NCBI GenBank assembly: GCA_037954325.1
Contig: JBBMNZ010000030.1
Location: 12,121,001 to 12,185,000 of the forward strand
DNA length: 64,000 nucleotides
DNA from: Fistularia commersonii
Taxonomy: Eukaryota; Chordata; Actinopteri; Syngnathiformes; Fistulariidae
Direction: 5' to 3'
Of this stretch, positions 46,021 through 61,727 are shown piece after piece. The first letter of the stretch is position 1, and each line of letters opens with the position of its first letter. Both the position numbers and the translations under genes were made by a program. The notes below the pieces were generated by a model. That model was not told the origin of the DNA. It ran no database searches and was given only the letters and a program-made list of their open reading frames with translations.

Positions 46021-46054
46021 CTTGTTTGGATCTCATCTTTCGTCGTACTCCTTA

Positions 46055-46129
46055 TGTCACGGGTCGGGAGGCGGACTCGAGCAGGGAACCACACAATCTC
46101 CTCTCGGCTGCCGAGAGGAGATCGTGACA
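46055..46129 (-). mobile_element. 75-bp miniature LTR relic with hairpin
   Basis: TGTCACGGGTCGGGAGGCGG, then ACTCGAGCAGGGAACCACAC is the reverse complement of the 3' end of the LTR at 36150-36810. It then runs into a 13-bp-stem perfect hairpin (46096-46122) and closes with CGTGACA. Flanks CCTTA and CCTTG match at 4 of 5 positions, so it may be an LTR reduced to its ends. Confidence 0.6.
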
Positions 46130-47714
46130 CCTTGTCTAAGAGGCTTTACCTCCACCCACTAAAGAAACTCAAGGCCTGAACTTCCACTGAGTTCCACAAT
46201 TCAGACTTTCTCACAGAACCACACCTTTCTTCAAGATCATATCTGGCTTGTGCCTTTTTAAAAGACAAAAACTTTGAGAATGGACCATTTCTCTGAATCA
46301 TTGCTCAGAAACACAAATACTCAGTCATGGGTCTGACCTCGCCATTCCCAACGAACTGGACCCGATGTGAATGCAAAGCGACAGCAAGGTTTGAGACTGG
46401 GTCTTAATAGTCTTGATGATCCTGAAATTATTCTGAAACAGGACTCAATTCATAATAACCTACCCAACTAAGGATCAGTAGATCTTCAAATCTATACTTG
46501 GATAAGCTGTCTTCTATTTCCCGTATATTTCATGGCATGTAATCAAACACGTGCTGCTTCCTGCAGGCGACCACTTTAGTGAAAAGCACTGGCAGAATGA
46601 GGGGTAATGACTTTAAGATCATGTTGAGTGCATGTCAGGGAGGAATGGGGCGTTTATTAGATTTGTCTGGATGGTCAGCTGCAGTGTAATCCGGTCAGGT
46701 TGGAGGCAGGAGCAAGTTTCATAGCAACACAGGTGCCTTTAAACACATGACCTGAGTTGGTAAATAGTCTATTGTGGTATTTTCATATCCTCATTTTTTA
46801 TTTTATTATTTCTTTTTTTAATCTGGCAGCGACGGTGCAAGTGCAAACTTACAGAGGTGGTGATCTGCTGAGGCGGCTGGGAGCTAATGTGATTTGGATG
46901 ATGTTGGAACCGACCCAGTGCCATTTCATGGGCGACATTAACAGCTGCACTAGCGGGAGCAGAGGTGCACACACATTAACACACACAAACACTCACACAC
47001 ACTCATAGACATAGACACACACACACATATCATTAAAAGTAATGATTTGTGTGCTCGGCGTGCGTCCCACTGGAACCGGAGTTCTCAAAGTCAAAACACT
47101 GCCAGACGACCTTTGATTCCCATGGTCCTTTACTGGCCACTAAATTTAATCCTTACAGCTGAACCAGTTGTTGTGATGGGTGTAAAGTGTTACAGCCATA
47201 ATGAGCAGTCATTTATTCTCAGATGGGTTATGATAGTCAGACATTTTTGTTGCTCACCTGCAAACCTTCATGCAAAAGAACAACGCAAAGTCAATCTGTG
47301 CATTTGCATTGTGTGTATGAATCCATGAGTCTGTGTTTCAATGTCGTGATCTGTTTAATGAGCTTGAAATCATTTTATTTATATTTCCGCATTTAAGATT
47401 GTGTGTCGGCTGCAAAATGTAGAGTTTGCAGATATAAGGCAAGACTTGGCCTTGGAGATCGGATGAGGAGCAGTCATGAAGGAGCAGAGCTTGTACTACT
47501 TGTTGCTATTTGTTCTATGCTGTTAACCTGGGGCGGAAATTTTGTTTGGCATTTGGGGTTTGAGCATAAGCTTTCCTTGCGCAAACATCTGAATTTATCA
47601 CAAAGACACTGGCTTGTGGCTCCCTGAGGGGCATCATGGAGCAGAACTACTGCTCCTTTGCAATTCTAAACAAGTCAGCAGAGCTGGCTGAGGCCCAATT
47701 AATGTGGAGATTCA
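46130..47714. other. intergenic, no gene recognised
   Basis: The block 46820-46970 is single-copy-looking. Short CA-rich stretches lie near 46960-47030. Confidence 0.4.
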
Positions 47715-47985
47715 CTTATTTATCCAGCCATTATCTATACCACTTATTTGCTCTTAGGGTTGCAAGGGGTGCCGGGGCCGATCCCAGCTATGATTGTTTG
47801 ATCACAGGGGCCACATATGGAGACATGCAACAGTTCACACTCTCATTTACAGATCAGGACAATGTAGGGTCTCCAGCGAGACACGTCCGAACATGGAGAC
47901 TCCACAACAGAAAGCCCCCACTGTGGGAATCCAACCTTCTGGCTTTGAGGAGGAAGTTCTAACCGCCACAGCCTCAAGAAGATAT
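47715..47985 (+). repeat. dispersed module copy 8
   Basis: CATTATCTATACCACTTATT, GCAAGGGGTGCCGGGGCCG, ATCCCAGCTATGATTG, CACATATGGAGACATGCAAC, then CCACTGTGGGAATCCAACC. Longest 5' extent of the family here. Confidence 0.7.
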
Positions 47986-48073
47986 TTGCATAGCCTGGAA
48001 ACATAAGGAGATGGAGCATACCCTACAGTGATTGGGTGTCCATGACTGGATCAATGATGTGATACTTCTAATG

Positions 48074-48745
48074 CAGGGGTGTCAAACTCATTTTCACTGA
48101 GGGCCACATCAGCATAATGGTTACCCTCCAAGGGTCACATGTAACAGTAACAGTATGAAAATAAATAAAAATAAACCAAATGTAATGTAAAATAAATGTA
48201 ACTGTTCCTCAATGTTGAATAGCTGAATATATCACTCATTCAAATATGCATTTGCATAGAATCTATGCAAATGCTTATGTAACATTTTGGCTTTTAATTC
48301 TCAGACAATTTATTGTTTTTCTGGAAGGCTTACAGTTTGCAATACTTACCTCCGTGTTTGGTGTCAAAAAAACGACGTAGATTGTACTCTTTGACAACTG
48401 ACACTGCCTCATAACACAAAAGACACACCGCTTTTTCTCCTTGAAGCACAAACATGTTTTGACTTTCTCTTCTTACTTGAAACAGCCTTCAATCTGCATC
48501 ACTTTTCTCTTCCAGCACATATAGGGATTATTTGTATTTCTCAAGTCCACTTTGATATGGATACACAGCAATCTAATGGTGGGATGTCGTCACTTTGCAA
48601 GTAACATGATCAGCATGAACTGTGGGAAATGTAGTCTCTGGTCACTGCACCCGTTTCACTTTTTGATTTTAAGACAATAAGATCTTTCAAGACACCCTCA
48701 CAGACCACATAAAATGATGTGGCAGGACACATTTGGACAGCAGGC
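48074..48745 (-). mobile_element. hAT derivative with BED-finger remnant
   Basis: Left terminus CAGGGGTGTCAAACTCATTT is intact; the right terminus near 48738 is degenerate. Internal text (CATAACACAAAAGACACACC, GCTTTTTCTCCTTGAAGCAC) is the reverse complement of the BED-finger coding stretch at 50.5-50.7 kb. No clear target duplication. Confidence 0.7.
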
Positions 48746-49075
48746 CTTTAACACGTGTTGCAATATCCCAATTGATTAATCCCAATTGATTAATCAGGTG
48801 AGACCAGCTGCACCACTGGTGCTGTGAAACCATATCTATTTGTTCTTTCAAAAAAGATTCCCTTATTACTTTTTATTTTTACGGGACAGATTTCTTCTAA
48901 AAATTGCTTTATATAAGCACCTTTTTCAAACCAGCTTTTTCCCATTTTTTTTTCTCCTCCTATCTCCCCAAGCAGGTGCTACCAGTTGTTATGATATTCT
49001 TACTTCTGCATTTTGCCGATGCTTCTCCTGTATCTGGCAATTTAATCCAGCCATCAATGTGGATGCCCTGGTTCA

Positions 49076-49178
<103 letters not shown>

Positions 49179-49799
49179 GACATGTTGTATGATGTATTTT
49201 GCTGAGCTGGTCTACCATACGTTAGCAGAGACAACCAGGTTTACAAGTAATGCTTCATTCTTCTTCTTGATCTGCATATATGCCAGTGAATGCTTTGAAA
49301 GCCCAGTGCGCATACATCATAAACCTACAGCTCTATTATTTGCAGCAGGAGGTCTGCTGCCACTGCTGCCACACCAGCGCTTTCTTTCATTTCCAGGGCT
49401 GTAGGTACTGATTAACCCTCTCTCTCAGCTCCACCACAATCACTTCCATCTTCCAGTCTATGGAAATGACGAGGCCAGCAATTTCACAACAAGGACCAAT
49501 CACAAGCTAATCAGCGGGGGCTGAGTGGCCCCGACGACCAGGGCTCACCACAACCTCTTTTCAAGCAAATGTGTGGTCAATCAGCGAGGTCAAACAGGAC
49601 ACGGTGGCTCAGCTGTTGACACTCAGGCTCTCAAAGGGCGCAGATACAAACTCAAGACATTTTTCTTTAGAGGCCAAAATAAAAACAACTGTGTCGGTAG
49701 TGCCATTAGAGACACAGAATATTGGACAATATATGTATGGATGCGGGCTCTCTTGCTCAAAGTGTCAATTATTTGAAAAACTAAACCGCAACATTTCTT

Positions 49800-50930
49800 C
49801 AAAAACCCAAGTCAAACTCAAGGCCAAATGTGGGCCACCAGGTAATTTTATGTGGCCCGCGAGATCATCCTAAAAGGTGAATTCTTGTTGAAATCTTCTT
49901 GTCTTGGCAACTTGACTTGAATTTCTTCACTTGAATATGTTTCACCCCTCATCCAAGAGGCTTCTTCAGTTCTAATGACCTCTGGGAAGTTTCTGAACAT
50001 AACTGCCGGGATTTTGGGCGGGTCTAGGTTATGATGCTTGGTGTGTAATTGGGAGTTTAGCTGCAGAAAGTCAGTGTAAGGGGGGTTGTTATGCCAATGG
50101 GCATGTTGTTCATTGGAACAAAAGAGTATTTTCAGTGGGATCACCTGGATTGGAATATGAAAAGGGAAAGCTAAGCAGAGTGAAAAGCCTCTTGTATAAG
50201 AGGTGAAATGTTTTAAAGTGAAGAAATTCAAGACCAGTTGCCAAGACAAGACAATTTTGGCAAGATATCATCATGACCTGGATGACTAAGAACCTCCACA
50301 GACACGTCTGAAAAGGTCTGATTGTTTTAAAGTAAATAAGTCAGATGTGTGTGTTGACCATGAACAATTTCCCATAATTCATGCCAATCACGTTACCCGC
50401 GACGTGACAGCGTCCTGCCATCAAATTGCTGTGTACCCACATCAATGCCATTTTGAACAAGAGGAATTGAGAAATACAACTGATCCCTAAATGTCCAGGA
50501 AGAGAAAAGTTGATGCAGATGGAAGGCTTTTTCAAGAAGGATGGGAAGGTGAACACGTGTTTGTGCTTCAAGGAGAAAAAGCAGTATGTCTTTTGTGTTA
50601 TGAGGCGTGTCTTTTGTCAAAGAGTACAATCTACATTGGCATTTTTGACACTAAACACAGAGCTAAGTGTGCTAAAGTAAGCTTTCCAGAAAAACAATAA
50701 ATTGTCTGAGAATTGATAGCCAAAATGTCACATATGCATTTTAATTGAATCTATGTACAAGCATACGTATGCATTTGAATGAGTCATAAATTCAAGAGTT
50801 ATTTAATATTAAGGAGTAGTGACATTTGATTTATATTACATTTGGTTACATTTATACTGTCACAGCTACATGTGGCCCTTGGAGGGCAACCATTATGCTA
50901 ATGTGGCCCTCTATGAAAATGACACCCCTG
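49800..50930 (+). mobile_element. hAT derivative with BED finger, interrupted by a Penelope-like element
   Basis: Left end is degenerate (AAGTCAAACTCAAGGCC); right end GAAAATGACACCCCTG is clear. Inside, 50491-50700 encodes a BED-type N-terminus: MSRKRKVDADGRLFQEGWEG, then GEKAVCLLCYEACL and DTKHRAKCAKVSF, resembling the zinc finger of hAT transposases of the GTF2IRD2/ZBED kind. The catalytic part is missing. Confidence 0.75.
49879..50310 (+). mobile_element. 432-bp Penelope-like foldback copy inside the hAT
   Basis: Left arm GAATTCTTGTTGAAATCTTC, TTCACTTGAATATGTTTCACC and right arm GTGAAATGTTTTAAAGTGAAG, CATGACCTGGATGACTAAG, ACCTCCACAGACACG are inverted forms of the terminal block. AAAAGGT occurs on both sides (49872-49878 and 50311-50317), compatible with a target duplication. 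No coding sequence is left. Confidence 0.7.
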
Positions 50931-51124
50931 ACACTCATGATCTTATCATTCTGGTCAATGCAGACTTTGTTTCAAACGGAAGTTGTTTTTTATCCAAAGA
51001 AATTACGCAAATTGCTCGCAACAACCCCAGCTGTGAGAGCAATATTACAAGTTTGCATTTTGAGTTTTTGAGATTTTAAACATCTTCCATCAGTTGATAA
51101 TATTATGATGCATCATAATATGAC

Positions 51125-51560
51125 AGGAGCCCAGAGGGAACTTGTGGGGATGAAGAAGGTGGAGGAGTGTGAAATGGTCCAGAGCAATGGAGGGTGTGGA
51201 GAAGAGTTGTAGAACAAACAGGTTAGAACGGCTGGAGAAAAGTGTAGGAAAGGTGGAGGAGATGGAGGTGAAGAGCAGCCATGTTTTCTGGTTTGGAGAC
51301 ACTAAGGAGAAAACAAGAGGCAGGGGTGAAGATATGGAGGTTCCTCTTTGGGAGTGAGGAGGATGGAGAGGATCACATGGCAGATGTAGTCACACTGAGA
51401 TGGTTTGGACATGGACAGAGGGGGGGTGGAGAAAATCAGGGTGGAAGGATGCTGAGGTTGGAGCTGCCAGGCAAGAGGTCTGGAGGAAGACCAGAGAGGA
51501 GGTTTTAAGAAGTGAGTTGGTGTGAGAGAAGAGGACACTAGAAGAAGGTTAAAAAGACAT
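51125..51560 (+). mobile_element. RTE-like LINE 3' fragment, diverged
   Basis: GGTTCCTCTTTGGGAGTGAG, CACTGAGATGGTTTGGACATG, GGAGCTGCCAGGCAAGAGG and GGAGGAAGACCAGAGAGGAGG follow the family order. Frames broken. Confidence 0.65.
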
Positions 51561-51699
51561 ACGATAAGTGTATGTATCCTCTGCAACATATGTTGTGCTC
51601 TAACTTTTCAAGAATTGACTGCACACCGTCTGTTTATCAATTCGTCAGTGTGAGATGTTCCTTCAACCTCAGCCTACAACGACAACCTTCTTGCAGCTT

Positions 51700-52430
51700 C
51701 TCACCCAGCAAAAAGCTGCTGTTGTTGCATGATGGTGGCTCTCTGCTGTCCTCTGCAGGATGAGGGTTCCAGTGCAGTGGTGTATTTGGGCTTCTCAGCA
51801 GATGATATTTCCAAATATTCTAACTGAAGACAGTGGAAGGAAAGAACCAAGGACGGACATCCTAGATGAAAGCTGCTGGAGCTTTTCTCCCACTCCCAGT
51901 GCTCCAATCACCGCTGGTACCATAGCTGCCTTTGCACAACATATCTTCTCTTCCTGGTCTTTCAGCCCTTAAGGTTTTTCATGCTTCTTGTGGTCCTTCT
52001 TCCTGATGCTGCTTCCACTTACTTCTTACGTATACTAATGATCATCGCAGTCACCGGCTTGCCAGCCTGGATCTGGACGTTCCACAGGAGCTTAGCTTGG
52101 TCTTCATCAAACATATGAAGGTCTGCCTTCCACTCTGACTTTTGGGATTTCTGGTCAAGTGGGGGAACATCCTGAACCCTCTGAGTGCCTCTTGATCCTC
52201 CTGAGTTCATGCTTCTCCTGCCCACATCTTTAACCCTGCTTTCTTTAGGTATAAGCCTATATGCCAGTTCATCTTAGCCTCCACGATGCCTGCAAACCTC
52301 CATGTCCTGCACAGACAGGTTATTTGTCTGGGGTTGGATGGAGCTGCACACTCCTCTGAGGGTACTTCATAATCAGGACGGCTGGCTGCAAGGCTGAACC
52401 ATTTGAGGTTTGGCCACATCCATCAGAAAT
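51700..52430 (-). mobile_element. remnant of a LINE with a restriction-like endonuclease C-terminus
   Basis: Minus-strand pieces in two frames, in order: DEDQAKLLWNVQIQAGKPV and, after a frameshift, AAMVPAVIGALGVGEKLQQL. They match the C-terminal KILWDFQIQTD...VVPVVIGALG pattern of LINEs carrying a restriction-like endonuclease (R2/R4/NeSL-type group). The catalytic PD...D segment between them is lost. Confidence 0.6.
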
Positions 52431-53699
52431 TGGCCCAGTTGTGCTGCGGGGCATTTCACATTTGCAATTACTTTCTTGGTCTGGCAGGTGCAGAAGACAC
52501 CAGGGTCTGTTATTGTCCAGCTCTTGGTACGTGACATATACTTGGACGATTGGAAATGTTATTGGATTTCAATGTGGGAGATTGCTGTGGAGAGCACATG
52601 TATACTGTCATGCTTCCTTTTCCCATATGCTCTCTCTCTGCCCTGGGCTGGATCGCTTTTTACGCTTTATCACCTTACAACTGAGATAAAATGTAATTAT
52701 ACTGATACTTAGAGCTCCTTTCATGCTCTTAAAGCCAAAATGTCTTCTATATTTTAAGGTTGTTGCAGAGCATGCCAACCTACTGTTCTCAGGAACATCC
52801 TCGGCGGGGGTCGTATGTAATGTCGCAGTTGGTTCTTTCACATGGTTCCTAATCACTGCAAAGATGTGAATGGATGTCTATCTTATGATCTTCAATCATG
52901 GCTCGGTCTCCCTGGTGTTAAGAGAATTTGTCCCATGAGGTTCTTCTGGGCTTTTTTACCCAATACCAGATTCTGGCCATGATAATGGCATCTCCTTTGA
53001 CCTATTGTCCTGGCTCTCCTTTGCCATTTTTGTTGTCTGTCATCAATTTTTGGTTGTGATAGCAGTAGCCACAGGCAGATGTTAGATCAGTGTGCTCTGA
53101 GTTAATCCTTTTTTCATCTGGATTCCACACGTAGATGTAGATGATGGGCTTCAAAGTATATCCAACAGTCTCTGCATGTTTCTCCTCTCCTTGGGGGCAA
53201 CTTGTTGACTAATTAATCTTTCATCTTAACATTCAAACTATGACCACATGGTATCACTTTTACATTGGGCGGCGCCAAAGCCAAAGTTAAACATCTAAAG
53301 CACACTTGTGAAAGACAACAGCAGTTGCTCTTGAAGAGTCCTGGAATTGATACCTTCTCTCCAGACAATGACAAGCGCGTGCAGGAAACACTGGTCCTCG
53401 GGTTTAAAGCGATCAGGGATGAGAATTCACTCACAGATGGCAGGAACGAATATGACAGCTGTGCTGTGATGAGAAGGGAAAATAACCCTGGGTGTTCGTT
53501 CCTGCATCCCACAGAAATAAGTACACTATCTATTATCATTTCATTTTATTTCATATGAATATTATATTTTAAAAATACTATACATCTGAATAAATATTTA
53601 CATTAACTCTATCTTGAAACTTAAAAAGATAACAACTGAAATAAATAACACTCAAAAATGAATATTTTTAAACAGCTTATAAAATTATAAACATTCCCG
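52431..53699. other. intergenic, unassigned
   Basis: A plus-strand open frame at about 53265-53520 (TFSPDNDKRVQETLVLGFKA region) is not recognised and lacks clear splice sites; treated as unassigned. The rest shows nothing definite. Confidence 0.35.
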
Positions 53700-54370
53700 A
53701 ACATTTTTGACAGCCGGAATGGTGTGTTCAGTGTGCCGCGCGCAAATTTTAACAAGACGAATGAGCAAATGTCCGTTTTTGCTGCTCCTGCCACGGGACC
53801 GGACTTTGTTGTCCCGGTGTGTTAATGTCTCTTTCAGGAAATAAGTCACGATGGTCAGGAACTAATCAAGCAAGAATTATTCAAAGTCAGGAAATACACT
53901 TTCAAGACATCCCGGTTCAGAGATATCTCGGGCCAGAACGAATGTCACCCCGAGAGGATCGTTCACCCTCCCTGGACATATGCAGATTTTATACCTCAGA
54001 CCCCAAGGTCGGGTTTAGTTCCTTATAAAGACTTCTTTTACACAGTCTTGAAATGTGGGCACTTGGGGTGCGGGGCCGCGCAAGGCCGCACCCCGGACAA
54101 AGTCGCGGGTGCGCCTGATCGGTTACGCGCGGGGGGTGTCGGTGGAAAAGTACGGAGTAGTGCATTCCTTGACGTCACGTCATGCGGTCTCGCAGTTAAA
54201 TTTTAACACAACGCACCTGGACAAGAACTGGATACTGGAAAGTGCGAAAACCGGGTTCCCGGCTACAATGAACACATCATCTCCAGCGCATGCGTGTCAA
54301 TTTCTAGAAAAGCGAAACACGATTCGACTGTCCACTAGTTAATCCAACAAAAAAGCGGTCACATTCAGGT
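53700..54370 (+). promoter_or_regulatory. tmem106b: probable tmem106b promoter and non-coding first exon
   Basis: A CpG-rich patch (GCCGCGCGC, GGGGCCGCGCAAGGCCGC, GGTTACGCGCGGGGGG) upstream of the first coding exon, containing a perfect CRE. A donor-like TTCAG|GTAATT at 54368/54369 could end a non-coding exon 1, spliced to the acceptor at 55483. TMEM106B is known to have a non-coding first exon in mammals. Start site not determinable here. Confidence 0.55.
54170..54177 (+). promoter_or_regulatory. cAMP response element, TGACGTCA
   Basis: A perfect palindromic CRE extended to TGACGTCACGTCATG, so two overlapping half-sites follow. It lies in the CpG-rich patch. Confidence 0.6.
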
Positions 54371-55491
54371 AATTATTATTTCCTTTAGTCTCAACTTGAT
54401 TTTTTAAAATTATTGAATCTTGAACATTTACTGTTTTTGCGAAAAATATTTGCGGAAAACAGCTACTTACCTTCTGAGAAACAGTGTCAATAATGTTAGC
54501 CTTTAAAATGTCCATATATATATTCCACACAGTCTCTTGTCGGCGGTTCACTATTTTCCTGTTAGCTTGTGAACATTTTCATAAAATGTCAGGCCAGTTA
54601 TGTCCCACTTTTGCCAATTCCTTTGCGTGCTGTCTCATACAGCGATAAATATGCCAATTTCTTTTACAGATGTTCTATTACAGATTCACTTTCATTTTCA
54701 CATGACTCTAAATCACTTGGGGTGGATTTGGTGTGCTGAATTGCAAGTAGATAAGATAAGATAGTCTATTCGGTGTTTTATGACTAAATGTAGAACTAAG
54801 TTAGCATTATAACTATGTGTTCATGTACAAAAAGCATTTCCCCTCAATAAATTTTACAGCTACAAGATTTGAAATATATATCTGCGGACTTCTTGGCTTT
54901 TTTGTAATGCCAACATTAAGGGAAATCAAATAGTTTGATATTTTGTGAATAGTTGCTTTATCTTCAGAAAGAATGGCCTTCTGAGGGACTTCTCGAAAAC
55001 ACACAGTAACTGAAGTGTTACTTCAGAATCGGAATTGCTTTATTCACCAATTGATTTTGCAACTACAAGGATTTTGCTTTGGTTAACGGTGCTGAACAGA
55101 CATGTAACAGGTACTAAATAATTGAAAACTTTGGACCATTGTTACTCTGTTTATGATTATAGGACCTGTGGTCAAAGGGAAAGAAAGATTGACACAGTGC
55201 CAGGGTCTTCTTAGCTGAGGACAGATATATATTCGTCGCATTTTTCTATTGTTGCGTAAATTTCAAATTCTGACCCAGCTCAGCTGCAAACTATATGGGA
55301 AGCTTCCCTTTTTACAGGGCTGTTTATCTAATTGGATAAGGGTTTCTGTTAGTTTTTCAGACTCAGAGATATTGCTGTTTGAATCAGCAGTGCAGCAGAA
55401 AGCCTGCACCCTAAATACGTTTATCAACAAACCCAGTAAAGCACTTTGTTAATCCCTGGCCTCTCTGTGTCCCGTCTTTGCAGATTTGACA

Positions 55492-59125
<3,634 letters not shown>

Positions 59126-59440
59126 CCCTTCAGGGTCGAGACCACACTGGTTTGAATATTCACCCCGCTCCCCCTCCCCACCACCCTCTACCTCTGCAGA
59201 ATTTGCCAGAATTGCACTTTTTGAAACCAGACCAGGACACGCCCTTAGTTGGCCTCACATCCAATGTCTGACCTGCTTCCCCTCCTCCTGCCGGGTCATC
59301 TCTACACATACCCTGTTTGGATGGATATCACCAGCCCTTTGTTAATAGTGACACACTTGTTTTGTGAAAGAGGGACACAATTTGAACTCTGAACAAAAAG
59401 TTCTCTTCCTCCTCTTTCATGACAAGGAATTGATTTAAAA

Positions 59441-59446
59441 AATAAA
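59441..59446 (+). terminator. tmem106b: candidate tmem106b polyadenylation signal
   Basis: AATAAA about 315 nt after the stop codon. Another AATAAA at 60938-60943 is possible; mammalian TMEM106B has a long 3' UTR with alternative sites. Confidence 0.45.
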
Positions 59447-61314
59447 AAAAAAAGATGAATTATTCACTTAATCATCAATTAATTCTGTTGCCATAACAAC
59501 ACAAAATACAAGCGCCATCGTCAGGCTCCATTGTGGATGACCTGTGTTTTCCCTTTTCAAAAAAACAGTTGTGGTTTGTTGGTTTGAGCAGTGAGAATAG
59601 TTTGCAGAGCATCCTAACCTGCTCAATCCCAGTGCACTTTAAACACTCACACGCCTCACACCTGTTAAAAGCTGTGCTCTTCAAGCATGTCTGCATATTA
59701 ATGTGAAATAAGCTCCAGCCTTTGGTGGCACTGCTCGGACTGCTCTTTGCGCCTGGGGATAGTTCGACACTCTCACACACCTGATGGTTTGTTTCGTCGT
59801 TAAAGTCCACCGAGCACCATGTTTGAATAGCAGTTATTTAACAATCTATTTTTTAATCCAGTTTCCAATAGAAATACAACAATCTCAATAGTGAATGCTG
59901 AAGGTCTCATCAGTATTTCAATAGCATTTGCAGAATTAAAATTAATTCAGGATGCACAAAGATGTGTATAAGTAGGAGAGATAAACTCATCCTTAATTTC
60001 ACAACAGATCTGCTCCATGTTTATTAGCCACTTCCTGGAGCCGGACCGATGCCTGTCATACGGATCAGCGCTTGGCGCCGGGAATTTATAAGTTCAGAAA
60101 CTGTCAATCAAATGAGGTTAAAAGTCAGTCTGCTAAAAAGTCATGAGGCAAATTAGTCATGTGATTCTGTGGGGACACACACACGTAACATTATAGAAGA
60201 TGGCAACTGTCAGTTCCTAGTGTAGCAGGTCCGTTTTCAGTTTATCTGCATTAATGAGTCAAAGGAAGAGTTGAAAGAGCTTCAATCTGGACTTTTAGCT
60301 ATTTTTTTTCGCCTGAAAAAATATATCTTAAAAAGGCAATAGTTTCAGCCTGACTGATAATGTGATAAACATTTCCTTACATTCCTGCATGTCATGCATC
60401 TGGGCATGTTTTCAAATTAAAACATGCAAACGATTTTTTTTTTAATTTATTTCATGAAGACATTTATTTGTGTTTGCAATTTATTCAAAATTGATGGGCA
60501 AAAATCTTTTTGAGATGGCCTTTTTTCAGTATTTAGAACAACTGAACTAAAATTATGTAGAGGTTCATTTGAAGCAACATAAGATAAATCCTCAAATACA
60601 ATTTTCCAAGTTTCTTGGTGAATTTGGGATTTTTTTTGGAATTGCTAGTAATTGTAAATTTTTTTTAAATACTGCATATGATTTATCTGAACCCTTCCAT
60701 GCCTCCTGTGGGGAGCAGTCGCACAACATCAGAATACATTTCACAATCCTTGTTCAAATTCTGCTATTGTGAAAGTATGACTTCCGCATATCCTGATCTT
60801 CATGCGTCATGACGTTACAGTTTCATGTCCCCTAATTACTTTTGAGGATTCTGAAAGAAAAATTTCAGCTGTGTTTCCTACCCCGTGTGTACTTGAACAT
60901 ACCTGTGTAAGTCTGTCCTATAAAAAAATGTTGAATTAATAAAAAAAAAGCACACAAAAGAAGTTTTTAATGAAGACGCTCCTGTTGTTCTGCTACTTGC
61001 TTAATACTTGTTTAGTGACCTTCATTCCTACCTCATCTGTCATTTCAACGAAAAGACTTTATGTGGGTTTTGATACTAGCCATTCTTATCATAGCTATTT
61101 TCTTACCCAGCATGATGTTCCACCAAAAGCCATCTCAGTGGTGCAAAGTAACCATGACAGGGTTGTCACCACTTGACTGGTAGGAGGTGGCCTTTTATCC
61201 AAAAGTTGCCACGTTTCATTGGCAGAAGGGTTTCCATCCCTATCCAGAACACCTTCTCCTTTCTCAGATTGCCACTGAAATATCATGCTTGGGTCTATGC
61301 GGTTTGAGCGAGTG
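59447..61314. other. tmem106b 3' UTR or downstream flank
   Basis: AT-rich sequence with no other gene recognised. Much of it could be 3' UTR if the distal AATAAA is used. Confidence 0.45.
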
Positions 61315-61727
61315 CAGGGGTCGGCAACCCGCGGCTCCGGAGCCGCATGCGGCTCTTTCATCTTTACACTGCGGCTCCGAGTGGCTTGGGAAAATAAATT
61401 ATAAATATTTAATTGAAGTGTATTTCATTTTTCAAATTCCTTTTTTAACTTATATTTCTAAGTTGGAAGATTATTGTGATCTTGAAATATTAAATAAAAT
61501 TATATTTATTATTTTTCGCCGCCCCAAATAACGTCACACTCGCGGAAGCCGGTATACCCGCTAGCCGGTAAAGTCTCGATTTGCAGATGCTGTACGCTGA
61601 AATTCAGGAGCACAAGTCCCATGAACCAGGTAAAATAAATATTTATGAAGATGTTTTGCAAATATTTATTTTTTATTGTTCACTGACAGTGATTTTTTTT
61701 TTGTGTGTTACGGGTTGCCGACCCCTG
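61315..61727. mobile_element. 413-bp non-autonomous hAT-like element
   Basis: Inverted ends CAGGGGTCGGCAACCCGCGG and ACGGGTTGCCGACCCCTG. AGTG lies directly outside both ends, but a perfect 8-bp duplication is not visible. No transposase frame inside. Confidence 0.75.

Noticed and set aside
53265..53558. 97-codon plus-strand frame as an exon of a further gene
   Set aside because: No ATG context, no clear splice sites and no recognised family; left unassigned.
54055..54342. 95-codon frame in the tmem106b promoter patch
   Set aside because: Starts at GTG, not ATG, lies in the CpG-rich region, and no homology is recognised.
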